DNA from: Ilex aquifolium
Taxonomy: Eukaryota > Streptophyta > Magnoliopsida > Aquifoliales > Aquifoliaceae
DNA length: 64,000 bases
NCBI GenBank assembly: GCA_951799425.1
Contig: OX637394.1
Location: 9,621,501-9,685,500 of the forward strand
Direction of reading: 5' to 3'
Part shown: positions 35,400-48,139 of the stretch, piece after piece
Position numbering within the stretch: position 1 is the first letter of the stretch
How the letters are laid out: every line of letters begins with the position of its first letter
Notes under the pieces: generated by a model
The model's input: only the letters and a program-made list of their open reading frames with translations
Told to the model about the DNA's origin: nothing
The model's database searches: none
Translations under genes and position numbers: made by a program

Positions 35400-35880
35400 T
35401 ACGATGGTGTAAAAATTGAGAAGCACTATGATGAATGAGTTATTAATTGTGATGAGTGATTAAATTGAACAAAGAAAATGTAAAAATTGAAGTGATTCGT
35501 CCTATTACAAAGCAGTAGTAGTTCATTGTCTAAGGGAGACTCTTATTCTTGGGGCGTGTATTACTTAAAAAAGAAGAAGATACACAGTTGAATTTTCTTA
35601 GAGGCAATGTATAGACTTACCGCTGTTACACTGTTTCATTGCTTTATATAATAGAATTGTCTGGGAATATTTGGCTGTTAGAGAGGCTTTTTGCCCAAGA
35701 TAGAATTTTCTGACGAAGTTTCCCTTTTGCCCGTTCAGATAATTTACATGTTAGAAGTCGGTCTTAATTGGTGTTATAGTCTTGGAGTGTATTGTTGTTG
35801 TCCTGAGTTGTCTTAAAGTCTACTTGGGGAGATGACCATAACGGCTGACTTGGTCTGTCCATTTTCTCTGATATCATCAA
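35400..35880 (-). mobile_element. Possible solo-LTR remnant, antisense
   Basis: On the minus strand it starts TGATGATATCAGAG near 35877, similar to the start of the 7740-8225 segment, and holds a TATATAAA-type word near 35645. The other end and any target duplication were not found. Confidence 0.25.
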
Positions 35881-35884
35881 CTTA

Positions 35885-38800
35885 TGTAATAATGTTTAGG
35901 AAAAATTAAAACCCGTCTTTCACAATCCTAAACTTTTTGGTGTAAAATTATTTTTCATCCATTTCCACCATAAAAACTCATCTTTCACATTTGAAAATTT
36001 GCACTTAGTATCGTAAAATAAAGAAAACAAGAGTTGGTGAATGACTTCGAAAAAGACAGGTTGATTAATTTAGCATGTCAAAATCATATGTGTAATAAAG
36101 TAAAAGCTCTTAACAATCTCGTTACCTTTACAGTAACAGTTATTCTAATATAAAACCAGAGCAAACGTAAAGAGTTTTGCTATCCTTGTGGATTTGAGAT
36201 CTCTTACGATTACTCAACTGGAAATGGAAAAAAAAAACATGTAAACCAATGAGCTGATGCCCTCCTAAACAGGTCAAGTGCCTTGAGAGAACCGCACGGA
36301 AGAATCATTCCACCAAACGGCTACATACCAAATGATGACATTTAAATCAACGTCAAACATGGCCTCTAGACTTCTAGTTTCATGGCATGAAGCACAAGGC
36401 ATAGAAAGTGTAAACAGGAACATGACTACATACTTATGAAGCCTTGAGCACGTAATTGTGTAGTCCAGCTAAAATGATAGTGTTTTCTAAACTTTGAATA
36501 AAAATATCGTAAATTGAGAGATTATTGTTGGCATGTGTTAGAGAGACTGCGTATCACCGTAAGTTTATTTTAGCAAAAGGTTGGGTATTAATGTATTAGA
36601 TTATGACCACATTGTGAGCCATTATGAACTATGAATTAATGTTTTGTCTTGTCGATGTGATCCAAATAAAACCCTCAATTTCATTTCGGTTTGTACCCGA
36701 ATTAATTCTGGACCTTTCAACCCGAGTAAAAGCTAGACTCAAAGTGTTTAACGCGTATTGAACTTGGGTTACAAAACCCAAAATCCAATCGAATTCTATT
36801 TGGATTTAGTTTTAGGTTTAAATAAGGTTTGATTCTAAAACTATACAATTCAAGTTTCAACTTAGAAGCTCAAGCAAGAATTCAGTTTGGTTGGATCCCA
36901 AAAAACATGAGATTCCAATCAAGCATTACTCAAATTTAAATTGGATTTGATCGGGCATTTATTAGTTTAGTTCTAACACTGACATTTTTTATCAAAGTCC
37001 TGCATATTTCGTGTTGGGTTTGCATTAATTCGTCTAAGTATAATCTCTACTAAAATCTGTCAACACATTTCAAATAGAAATACTTTAGGAATTATTAACT
37101 TGAAATTTAAACCTTGATTTTCATAAGAGATTCTTGATTTAGCCGATATGTGTGATTTGTGTATAAGTGGATGCTTCTAAAATTTATGTTGAGAAAAATA
37201 TTATTTGAATTTAATTTGGGGACATAATGTAATAAAATTATTAAATTGAAAGTGAATTTTTTTAATAAAATCATTAAAAAAATACTTTTAGTCAACTATT
37301 TCATACTACTAGGAAAGACTGGTATATAAAGATCCAAGGATTTATTGACATCCAAGTCTCTATTGATGTCTATATATCTATATGAAGTCTAGAAGCTCAT
37401 AGACCCATCCATATGTTCCCTGCCGTTTATAGACCGGTTTGCTTGGATTGCTCTCCAATACAACAATATTGACCCAAATTTCTCCACCCTACCCTCCCTC
37501 CGCGTTACTCTCTCGGCTCCAATTATAATATCAAAAAATTATTTTTATTTATAATATATTATATTTTTCACTAATAAAAATAAAATATGTATAATTTTTT
37601 AAATTTTATTTTATTTTATTAATAAGTCAAAATTGAGATATACAATTAACAAGCAATTGTGATAAGGTGCAATTACGGTTTTAAAATGAGATTCACTTCA
37701 TTACATATTTTTTAGTTTATTTTTTTAATAAATTATAAATTCAAGTGAGACTCATTTTTATAATAAGTACATGAACAATAAATGATACATGATTTACCTA
37801 GAAAATATATCTATATATCTTATTATCTTATAAAATAATTAAATTATTGTTGAAACTTAATTTGCTTATTTTCCTCCCACTTTCTCCAATCATCGTGTTT
37901 TTTAATTATTTTATTATTGTTCAACCAAACAGTTGATGCATGTTCAATTAAATTAGGTGGGAGGTGACTTGAGAAACATTTTCTCCCACATTTATATTTG
38001 TTTAGAATTTTTAATTATTTAATTCTCACACATGAATTTAACTAATTATATTATATCACATGTCTCGTGTAACTACCTATATATCCTACTAATTAACTAT
38101 CAATCATTTAAATTTTTTTAAAAAATCAGCAGCTAATATAATTGTTTAAAAATACAATTTTACCACCATAAGTTTTCATAATTATTTTTTTAAATAGATA
38201 ATAATATTTTTTACACTATAAAAAAAGAGAATAAAAAAAAAAACTCGAACCATCAACTTGTCACTATATTATCATTCTATTGTAGAGAGTTGTAATCATT
38301 CGGATAGGACTTCGGAAGGAGGACGCCGCTAGTATCATATGTATGTATTATTGGACCAGGGCTTTGTTAGCACCGTACCTATTTTGACTTTTTGTTGTAA
38401 GCAAAGTGAGGGTCGTGCAACCTCCAATGCATGTGCCACGAGACACGGGGTGGGTCCTCACGCCAAATGTCACACCTATTGGGGGCACGTGGGTGGCTTC
38501 GCAGACTTGTATTTAACCACGTGTCCTCTCCCGAATGGATGACACACATGACTTTTACCGGATAGCCATGTGCACCCGCGCAACACGACAAGTTCCACAA
38601 TGATAAGGACATGCCAAAGTAGTTAGGAAAAATATTATTTGAATTTAATTAGGGAATCTAATTGATTACATTTGTTGGACGTAAAGTAAATTTTATGTAA
38701 TACTTTACTTGGTACGAAAAAAAAAAATATGAAAAATTAGAAGGACATATAAAATATCATATTTAAAAATAAATAAAAATAAGAAGAATAGAAAAGTGAA

Positions 38801-39180
38801 TGAATTAATTTTCTTTTTAACTCACCAAAATCAATTTTTCTAAAATTAAGAGAAAAAATATATGTTATTTATTTATATATTTTTTGATATATATATATTT
38901 ATCAATTACGTATTATATATACATTAATTTTATATATAGATTATTCATTACCCGTACCTGAAGACACTTTTAACACAAAAAATTCGTCAAGCAAATGGAA
39001 CATCCAAGAATATCTATATAATAAAGTAGCTTACAATTCAAATTTCAAAAGATAAACAAAATGACTTTTGCTTTTCGCGGTTCAAATCGCTTTAAATTTT
39101 ACTTTAAAGTTAATCTAACGGCTAATATTAACACCCTAAATATAATAGAAAAAATAGGCCCCAAAATGTGTGTTTGAAGT
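35885..39180. other. Intergenic AT-rich DNA, no gene
   Basis: No supported gene. A motif AAAAATATTATTTGAATTTAATT occurs at about 37194 and 38629, so the two regions share a repeat. The frames at 38339-38612 lie in a GC-richer patch but are open on both strands and unrecognised. Confidence 0.5.
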
Positions 39181-39245
39181 GACTTTTTAAAAGTACTTTT
39201 AGAAATTATTTCTCATAAGTACTTTAAAAAAAAAATAGTGTTTGA

Positions 39246-39794
39246 AACTGCTCCACCACTACCTCTACCACCACTACCACCACCACCGTCAACCCCAACG
39301 CCACCACCACTGCCGCCGTCGCCACCACCACCGTCGCACGCCGCCACCCCCACCACCGCTGTCGTCGCCCCCCCCACTACCACCACCACCAGTGCTGCCG
39401 TCGCAGCCACCACCACCACCAATGTCGTCGCCGCCACAGCCACCGCCACCACCAGTGCCGCCGCCGCCACCACCACCACCGCTGCCACCACCACCGTCGC
39501 CACAGCCCCCGCCCCCGCAGCTGCTACCACCACCACCACTGCCGCCATCACCATCGCCGCCACCACCACCACCGCCACCACCATCGCCACCACCACCACC
39601 ACTGCCATCACCACCGTCGCCACCACCGCCACCTCCATCGCCGTAGCCACCACCACCACCATCGTCGTCGTCGTCATCACCACCATCGCCGCCACCACTA
39701 CCGTCACCGCCACCGCCACTACGGTCATTGCCACCCACCACAACCATCATCGTCTCCTACCACCACCACCTCTCACCCCCACTACAACCGATAC
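39246..39794. repeat. CCA/CCG trinucleotide tract, 0.55 kb
   Basis: A long imperfect run of CCA, CCG, GCC and ATC triplets stands out as a GC-rich island in AT-rich DNA. Open frames of 134-186 residues (poly-Thr/Ala or Pro on plus, Val/Ala or Gly on minus) occur in several frames at once, which marks them as repeat artefacts. The flank at 39177-39230 has AAGTACTTT/AAAGTACTT words typical of plant MITE ends. Confidence 0.9.
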
Positions 39795-40630
39795 TTAAAT
39801 TCATTTATTTCTCCTCCATGTTTGTGATTTGATTTTGGATATGAATAGAAATATGTTTATTGTTTATCATTTTTTATTACTCTGTGTCTTCAGGCACAGG
39901 CAATAACTAGTCTTAAATAAAAGAAATGCAAATGTTGAAATGAAAAAGAATCATATCAAATTAATACAATTCGAAAATCCCCATGAAGTTAAATTAACAC
40001 CGTTATAAAATTATTCTGCCATATATTTCTTCGTGATGACTCTTCTTTCTAATAAGTGTTCATTTTTTCAATCTCTGGCTAAATTTAGTGAATAGGTTGT
40101 CTAGTTCGCATTGAACTACAAATTAAATTTTTAAAAAATAAAAAAAAATCCAACTGAACTAACATTGTTCAGCGGATCTACTTGTAACTACGAGGACAAT
40201 TGATTTAAATTCTCTGCTACTAGACTTCTCGGATGTTACATAAATATTCTCACGTTATAATTAAACCAAATCAACAAAATCAAAATTTTACCACTTTAAA
40301 AAAAAAATGAAGGATAAAAAATTGAATGAAAGATTCTAATTCCCTTGAAGGATAAAAAATATATCACTTCCACTTTTCATCCTTCAACTTTTTCATCCAC
40401 CCTACCGAATGGACTATCAATGTCTACTTTTAGTTAAGAAAAAATACAATTAATTGTATTACATAATTTTTGGAGTTCAAGAAAAATGGATCGATTGATC
40501 AATTATTTGCATCAACTTTAAAATTAAAAAAGTCATACGTAGTGTATAAAATTATCGACTCTTAGCATGATATTGTATTAAAGAGTTATGTTAAAGAACA
40601 TTTTGGAGATGCTAATTTCCGAACTTGAAT

Positions 40631-41285
40631 TAGAGGTGACAATTTTTGATACGACAGGATAACTCGATACGAACACGACACGAATAAATAGGTTTGTGTT
40701 GACTATTTTTTGGTACAAACCCGTGTATGACACGACCCGTCAATACGACGTGTTAATGGATCGTGTTCGGGTTTAACCCGCTTAACTCGAATTGACCCGT
40801 CAATACGAAATTTTTAACTCGAATGAGATGGACCTGACTTTTTCGTTGCATGTATGAGTTTTCATGTTCTGATGACTTGTTTTTTCCATTACTTCTGATG
40901 TTTAATTTGATTGTCCGATATACGATTAACATATTTAATTAGTATTATAGAAATAAAATATTAATTATTTGTAATTGTTTATCAAGGACTGACATAATTA
41001 CTGTATAAAAAAGATATTATTACTCATTATTATTATTATTAAGTTAATTTTTAGTTTATAGAAAAAGTATGAGGAGAGATTCAATTAAGTGAAAATAAAA
41101 TCTTAGAGTTAAATTTTTTATTCAAAGTTTATGTGGATCAACACGAACACGACACGAAAATAAACAGGTCAACTCGATATGACACGATTAGTTAAATGGG
41201 TTGAGTTAGGGTTGACTAATGTTCAACACAATTAATATTCGATAAGACACGAATCCGACACAACACGACTCAATTGCCACCTCTA
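40631..41285. mobile_element. Non-autonomous hAT element, 655 bp
   Basis: Termini TAGAGGTGACAATT and the reverse complement of AATTGCCACCTCTA match with one mismatch. Flanking octamers ACTTGAAT (40623-40630) and ACTTGATC (41286-41293) agree at six of eight positions, as for an old 8-bp duplication. The interior carries many ACGACACGA and CGGGTTTAACCCG-type words, like the copy at 26004. Confidence 0.85.
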
Positions 41286-41299
41286 ACTTGATCAACGTA

Positions 41300-44137
41300 T
41301 ATTTTACCAAAGAAGTTACTACAACAATGCGGCAAACATATCCAAACAACCCAGAATCAAAACTCCAGACCACAAAATTCAAGGCATAAGGTAAAGGGTA
41401 ACTGCCCACATTTTTTTTTCTATTAAAAAATATAGGGAAGATGACAACTTTTCCAGAATACCTAGGAACTTTAAGAATAAAATACGTTTGTCTGCAACTT
41501 TAAATTATTCCTAGTGAGGGTAGTTGCTAAATATATTAGCATAACCAATCTTTTAATAATCCAGCAGCTTTGTCTTAAAAGAGAGAGTATTAAATCTAAG
41601 CAGGTTTGTCTGCTACTGGAATTTAAATACAAAATCATAAACAAATAGAAGAATAAAAATTAAATTATGGAAGCAGCAAAAAAAACATCCATCAATGCCA
41701 AGTTATAAAATAAAAGCATGCTACCTCGACGCGTGTCATTGGATTAAGGTGTTAAGACATAATTTAAGGTTCAAAACAACATCATTATTGGTTGATCCAA
41801 TGGCTGAGGTTGAGGTAATATGGTTCTCCCATGATGTCTGAGCGACTGTTATTTTCCTCCGTAAACAAAATATATGTTTGGCAGTTGATATATATGTATA
41901 GAAATCGAAGGAGCGGCGAAACTCCTTGTCGGGGATAAGGAAAGAAATATTCAGGTTGTTTTAGGATGGGAATGGGAATGCCCCATCCCATCCATGTGCA
42001 TTGTCTTATTCAGACCAGGTTTTATCCTGTTGGCTGTATAGTAGTGTTTCATTTGGTAGGAATGATGAAAAGTAGAAGGAATACACTTTCTATCATTTAT
42101 GCTCCGTTTGGTACGATGAAAAAAATGAAAGGATGAACTATTAGTTTCATTTTTTGTGAGGGTTTCTATTTAATTTTTTAATTTTTTTTTTTGTTCATAT
42201 AAGTTATGTAGTGTTTGACTATTTGTATTTAATAAATATTTAAACATTAAAGAGAATATACTAAATTTAAATATGTAACTTTTATCTATTGTAAGAAAAA
42301 AAAATTAAAATTTCTAGTTAATTTCTGGTTCCACCCTTGTAACAAAGCATATGACTTATTGCAGTGTACTTGGGCAGTTGACAAACCAACCTATTACAGC
42401 GCCCTCTAGGAGGATAATCTAAAAAAGTTGCAATGTAAACTAGTAATTATGTACTAATTGAAAACGTCTATGTCAAAGAAATTGTATTTGATTTGCAAAG
42501 GATTTTAATTCCAAAGGGTAAATAAACAATCTCGAGGGAGTAGTCAGCGTTCCATAAGTATCTTATCTAGTAATTATATATGTAAGGGTATAATCAGTGA
42601 TTTGACAGCAAAAGTAATTAAAAATCTAATATAGAATATTATTTTCAAGGCCAGAGGATACGAACATACATATAACTACAAAAGAAAAAAGTACAATTAT
42701 ACCCTTATCTCATGAAAAAAAAAATATGGAAGGGATTTAAAATATGTCCAAAGGTGAAATGTTTGAGTCTAAATAGCATTCCTGGTGCAATAATGTCCAT
42801 TGACTAGTTGCATTATAATAATTCAAGTAAAATGTTTGGAAGGAGCTAAATTAATGGGCATGAAAGTAGTAAATACTAAATAGAGTTGAGGTCAGTCATA
42901 GTCTTTCACAGCTCACAATCACCTCATTAAATTATTGTATTACAATGAATAATTGGCGCCAAAGATATTTCAAACCTTGAACTAATTTTTGAACCAGGCA
43001 TATAATCCCATATAAGGTAACTTTCCTTACTAAAAACAACTCATAAGAACTGCATTTATTGTCTATTTTCAAAAAAAAAAAAAATCAATAATTCACATTC
43101 TCTCATTTTTTTTTATATAATAATTGATCATCGACCATAAATTTAAGTGTTATATTCTATTTTGTAAGTGATATATAATCATATAGCGTGGATTAACTAT
43201 CATTAAAAAATCAAAAAAAAACATAATAGAGGAAATTTGGTTCGTAATACCATTTATCACAAAGGTTTTTTTTTTTCTTGACATATACGGCTGTAATATT
43301 AACATTTCCATCTCATTCAACTAAATGATAATAAATAACCAAAAGAATTAATGATAATAACTTGCTTTGGTTGATTATGAGCTGTTCATTGTTCATATAG
43401 ATTCCAAATCTTGGAACCCTGGTAACCATAAGTCTTCAAGTTGCCACAATACTTGGGATACAAGTTAATTGGTGTTCTATTGTTAGTAATTCAAAGAATT
43501 ATCATAATGAGACATAAAAACAATATTGACAAATCAATTTAATCAAGTTTTATTTCAATTATTTACGAGATTAATTTATTCGACAATGAGTCTATTTGAT
43601 GCTAACTTAAAAACTCATTTTTTTTTTTTTTTGGTTTCAGAGAAAAAAAACCCTGCTTCGTTTGGGCAAAACAGCTTTTATCAACACAAAAAAAAAGCTA
43701 AAAATTGGGACTTATTCAAGTGCTTCTAAGAAAAATTGATTTTAAAAAAATTTTAACTCTGACTTCTTTATTTCACTTTTCAAACCTTTGTTTCGCATCT
43801 AAAAGAACCAGCTCCAAACGGGTCAACGTCAACCTAACTAGTTTGGTTGATCAAGATGTGTATTATTTACTGAAAAATTATTATTAAAACTCACCAAAAA
43901 GGAAACATTTAAATCCAATCAAAAAGTTTTTGAGAAAAAAAAAGAAAAGAAAAAAAAAAGCTTGAATTAAAAAGTCAAAAAGGGTAATTTAGGAAACTAG
44001 TATTTTTTTCACAAAAAAAAAAAAAAGCGCGTAAACAACAGCTTGCTTGCTTCTATATTAACCTACAGGGAGCAAACACAACCGTCTCTCTCTAAGGAAT
44101 ATTTAATGACAATCTAACAGGATTTTAGACATTGATC

Positions 44138-44140
<3 letters not shown>
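41300..44140. other. Intergenic DNA with MITE-like fragments, no gene
   Basis: Short TTTGGTA-type words at about 42050 and 42110, and a GTTTGGGCAAAACAGCTTTT patch at about 43660, resemble ends of common plant MITEs, but pairs could not be closed. Homopolymer A and T runs are frequent. No protein is supported. Confidence 0.45.

Positions 44141-44141
<1 letters not shown>

Positions 44142-44195
<54 letters not shown>
44142..44195. repeat. (GA)27 microsatellite upstream of the DUF1635 gene
   Basis: A pure GA run lies about 300 bases before the DUF1635 start codon and about 200 bases before its TATA box. Such GAGA tracts are frequent in plant core promoters and leaders. Confidence 0.95.
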
Positions 44196-44197
<2 letters not shown>

Positions 44198-44394
44198 CCT
44201 GAAAGAGTGGGAAGCTATTACAATAGAATTTCAATTTTTCAACAGAGGGAGTGAGAGACGGTGTCTGCAAGTTTTTCTAATTTGGAAGGTTTTGTGGATT
44301 CCATATCAAGTTTTTCTATGATGTGGATTGGTGGTTCCGGAAGTTTGTGAGAAATCCACCATTCTCTCTTGTCTTTATACTGAATCTCTGTTCT

Positions 44395-44400
44395 ATAAAA
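44395..44400 (+). promoter_or_regulatory. TATA box of the DUF1635 gene
   Basis: TATAAA (in CTATAAAAAG) is 97 bases upstream of the start codon, followed by a C-rich leader. The position fits a typical plant core promoter. Confidence 0.6.
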
Positions 44401-44491
44401 AGACTCCACTACCCACCTCTCCAAACCCCTCCCCCAATACTTAACATTTAAGATTGCTCCTTTTCTGACCAGAAATTTGAGATTGAGAGAG

Positions 44492-46606
44492 ATGGAGGAG
44501 ATGGCTTCTCTATGGAGCTATCAAGAGGTAAGTGTTAGTATACTATTTATTTCTTGATTCCTCAATCTTCTGGTGTGCTTTTCAGAGTAGTTGGTTTGGT
44601 TTAGCATTACTTAATTCCTCAATCTTCTGGGTGCTTTTCAGAGTAATTGATTTGGTTTAGCATTACTTAAACCCTTTTCATTGTAGAGATGCTCTGCATT
44701 GCAATTGACTTCAATTCAAGATGCTGTTTGGGTTTTATCTTTTCTTTTTCTTTCTTTTACATCTTCTTTTAGTTGGAACATCAATTTCCCTACGTGAAGT
44801 TTCTTTGAATTTTGAAGTGACTCTGTCAGAAACACTTCAATTTTGCTGATCCAAGAATAATTAGAATATTAGTGAATATACTTTTGGTAATCTGCTGTCC
44901 TTGATTCTTTTCAATTTTGCTGATCCAAGAATAATTAGAATATGGTTGTAAATAAACTGAATTTTATTGATAGTAATTGAAGCTCTCTTACAAGAGAGGG
45001 AAAATAAATGCTGTAGTTTTGTTTAGTAAAGTGGTGCACTTGTTGTTTCTTGTTCTCTAAACAGAAGTAGGTCTCAGTTGGGACTTTTTGAGTCAGACTT
45101 TCTTGGTTTTGATGGATACTGGTGATCTTTCATCATACAATTACTTGAAGGGCATAATGCCATTTTAACTTTTACAATAGAATCCTATGGTAAACTCACT
45201 GTTCTTCTTTAGTTTTTAATTGGATGTTTGCCTGTGTTGACTAAAATGTCTATGATCTGCATGGGCCCATGTTGGGATTTTATTGTTCTTCCTAACTTTG
45301 AATTACTTGGTCATGGAATGATTAAGAGCCAGTTTTTCAATTGAAGGTATGCAATGTTTTAAATTAGCTTTTCTGATTTCATATGTTAGTGATACACTGA
45401 CAACTTCTGTATGTGTCATGCATATGCTATCCATTTATTTGTATGTTGTATGTCTACACATGTTTCCTGTTCACAATTGTGAGATTTGGTGTGTGTGTGT
45501 GTGTGTGTGCTGGTGCCCAGATCATACCTCTATAGATAAATGCTAGTTGTTGGGTTACTTTGTACTACAATTCTGTGTTTCTGAAGAATTTTATGGTTTT
45601 CATTCCCACAACTTTCATCTCTGTATGTCCATACATTTGTGTGATTCCCTCACTAATCACCGTCTCTTCCTTTATATATTGGCAGAGCATTGATGAATTG
45701 AAGCAAAAGCTTTTGTACACTATTGTTGAACTTGAGTCGGTCAAAGTGGAAGCAAATGAGGAATTGACAAAGAACAAAGAATATGTAAAGCAATTACTCC
45801 AACTCCTGAAGGCTGCTTGCAAAGAAAGAGATGAAGCAAGAGATCAGCTTCAGAAACTAATCAACAATGTCATGCCATCCACTACACCAACTGAATTCTT
45901 CACCACTCTTCCTCAAATCCAGTCTGAGAACCCTCTCATAAAGCCCACCAAAGCAAAATCAAGCATAACTGAATCTCAAAGCCTCTCCGAAACAAACAAT
46001 TACCAGTCACACGGTTCATCCCCCGTTAATTCCTTTTTTGACGTTATTTCATCCCCTGAACTCTTAAACATTAACATGGGTGATTCAAGTAACATTGCAT
46101 TTGTTAACCAGCCTTTGGTTCAGGAGTATAATAGCACCATATCGACCAATCCGGTCTCCTCAGGACCTCCAAAAATTGATCAAGCTTCTTTAGTTATCGA
46201 CAATCTTGCTAAGGGAAAAACTCTGCCTCAGAAAGGAAAACTCTTGCAGGCTGTGATGGAAGCAGGGCCACTCCTCCAGACACTTCTTGTTGCTGGGTCG
46301 CTTCCTAGATGGCGTAACCCTCCCCCTCTTCAACCTTTGCATATTCCACCGGTTACCATCAAAGGTTGTGATGCTGAAATTGTTAGTCAGAAACAAGCTG
46401 CAGATACAAGCCATGTTGTTTTAAGATCATTGCACTCACAATCTTATGTTGAGATGTCTTGTGGTTCTTCTCAAACGCTGTCAACATCCATGTTGAATTT
46501 TCCTAATGGACCCTCTGGATCATATATGTGCAATGGGCAATTGATATCTGCAGGAGTTAATACTCAAAGTTATATCCCAGCTGGCAAGCGACAAAGATTC
46601 CAATGA
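44492..46606 (+). CDS. DUF1635 family protein of unknown function
   Basis: Exons 44492-44527 and 45686-46606 join in phase to 318 residues, with a 1158-base first intron. The start MEEMASLWSYQE reads directly into SIDELKQKLLYTIVELESVKVEANEE, the family hallmark. Residues about 13-80 are strongly heptad-like (ELKQKL, LLQLLKAACKERDEARDQLQKL), so a coiled coil is expected. Later blocks are LLQAVMEAGPLLQTLLVAGSLPRWRNPPPL and the C-terminal end PAGKRQRFQ, both typical of plant members. The rest is Ser/Thr/Asn-rich and probably disordered. No function is established; a short basic KRQRF end could aid nuclear import (inference). The open frame continues upstream into the intron, but the splice junction makes that extension irrelevant. 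Confidence 0.92.
44557..44669. repeat. 57-bp tandem duplication in DUF1635 intron 1
   Basis: ATTCCTCAATCTTCTGG...TTTAGCATTACTTA occurs at 44557-44613 and 44614-44669 with a one-base deletion and a few substitutions. It lies 30 bases after the donor site. Confidence 0.9.
44836..44943. repeat. 34-bp direct repeat, 74 bases apart, in DUF1635 intron 1
   Basis: TTCAATTTTGCTGATCCAAG and the following 14 bases occur identically at 44836-44869 and 44910-44943. With the 57-bp duplication nearby, it shows repeated slippage in this intron. Confidence 0.9.
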
Positions 46607-46609
46607 GAT

Positions 46610-47490
46610 AACATTCTCCTTACTTTTTTTTTTAGCATAAAGCAGATTTTGGGTGGTTGATGATGTAAATGGGATATGCTGTCTTGACTTCGAATTACAT
46701 AGCTATTTAGCTTTATTGCCAGCTTCAAGGCCTTTTGCATTGTTGTGGTATGAGTCTCCAGCTCCAATTCAATATATTTGAACAGTCGTAGATTCTCCAA
46801 AGCTGACAATATCACACCTTCAATTCTTCAAATGTAAAATTGATGTGTCATCAGCATTACATTCAAATAAAGGGTGATTACAAAACCGTGTCAACGTCCT
46901 GTTGATTTTTTAGAAGTATACTCTTCCTGCAGAAGAAAATAAATAAATAGACGCAGGCTTGCCATATGGTCATATAGGATGATCAGCATTAGGTAGTACA
47001 GCATCTTGATGATAAGATAGGAGACGACAAAGAAAAGGATCAGGAAAAGTACAAAAAATTTTGTTGTGATGTCAAAAAACAACAGAGTTTTATACACTAG
47101 TTTTGTTGTGGTGACATCAAAATTTAATTAGAAAAACCCAAAAATCTAAATACTCAATCAGGGAATCCATATGTATCAATTTTTGTTATCATCTCGTTAA
47201 TTATTAGCAAAAACATTAAAGAGTAGGACAAAATAGATTGAATATTAGCAAGGCATTTGGCAGTTCATTCAAGTTGTCATCCTTAAATGTATCACCAACC
47301 TTCAATGTCCATATCTGTTGTTACTTTGATTGCATCGTAGCCAGCATCTTCAGATTCTTGGTGAAAATTTGGGGCTCTCCTAGAATAGAAAGATCAAGAC
47401 ATACCCTTTCTTCACATTATCCACGGAGCAGATCTGTTCAAAGCCTTAATGAAACTCTAATCTGAAATTTTATGATATCTACAACTTCAG
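46610..47490. other. DUF1635 3' region and ATL promoter
   Basis: No separate gene. AATAAA-type signals occur near 46866. The stretch before 47497 lacks a strong TATA match. Confidence 0.5.
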
Positions 47491-47496
47491 CATAGC

Positions 47497-48135
47497 ATGC
47501 CTACAAGTCCAACCTCGCCTCCAGATATCCAGTATTCACATTGGAATCCATTGGTGATTACAATGGTAGGTGTTATTTGCACCATCATTCTACTAATAAG
47601 TTACTACAGGATACTTCAACGACACTGCTGTGATTTTCGTGTGATGGCCTTGTCCAGAAATGGAGGTCAAAGGCGCCATCTAAACGAGGATAACCTTGAG
47701 GATCCTTCTCTACAATTCCAAAGCCATGGCCTGGATTCCTGTATTATGCACTCACTTCCCATCACCCAATTCAAGAAAAAGAATGAAGAAGAATTGTGTC
47801 AAACCGATACAGATTGTGCAGTTTGTTTGAGTGAATTTGAAGAAGGTGAATGGCTCAAACAATTACCGAAATGTTCTCATGTCTTCCACATTTCCTGTAT
47901 AGATACTTGGTTTCAGACACATTCAAGCTGCCCACTCTGCAGATCAAACGTTTGCGATTTCACAATGCCCCATGAATGTTCTGTTTCCATGACCACTTTG
48001 CTACAAACCTTGAGGAGGGAAGATTTCCATCAAGAAAGATTAGCACATTACCAAGTTCTTCGGTCCCAAATCCTACATAATTCTCCACTTAGATCAGATC
48101 AGGAAATGGCAATTGATTTGTTTCATCAAATGTAA
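47497..48135 (+). CDS. ATL-type RING-H2 E3 ubiquitin ligase, small, intronless
   Basis: A single exon of 212 residues. Residues about 19-42 (PLVITMVGVICTIILLISYY) form one N-terminal transmembrane segment. The ATL-specific GLD motif follows (HGLDSCIMHSLP). The RING-H2 finger spans residues 107-148: C107/C110, C126 and H128, H131 and C134, C145 and C148, with the conserved ATL spacing and flanking GEWLKQLPKC and CIDTWFQTH. Family knowledge: ATLs are membrane-anchored E3 ligases that recruit E2 enzymes through the RING. The protein is shorter than ATL51/52 (about 350 residues as I recall) and ends soon after the finger. It faces RIBA3 tail to tail. From memory, no ATL occurs at this point in Arabidopsis. 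Substrates cannot be inferred. Confidence 0.92.
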   Translation: MPTSPTSPPDIQYSHWNPLVITMVGVICTIILLISYYRILQRHCCDFRVMALSRNGGQRRHLNEDNLEDPSLQFQSHGLDSCIMHSLPITQFKKKNEEELCQTDTDCAVCLSEFEEGEWLKQLPKCSHVFHISCIDTWFQTHSSCPLCRSNVCDFTMPHECSVSMTTLLQTLRREDFHQERLAHYQVLRSQILHNSPLRSDQEMAIDLFHQM

Positions 48136-48139
48136 AAGC

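Noticed and set aside
39213..39798. Proline/threonine-rich and glycine-rich proteins of 134-186 residues
   Set aside because: Several frames on both strands are open over the same CCA/CCG tract, with no introns, promoter or family match.
45560..45685. N-terminal extension of the DUF1635 frame
   Set aside because: It is intron sequence: an acceptor TTGGCAG precedes SIDELKQ, and the exon at 44492-44527 supplies the family-like start.
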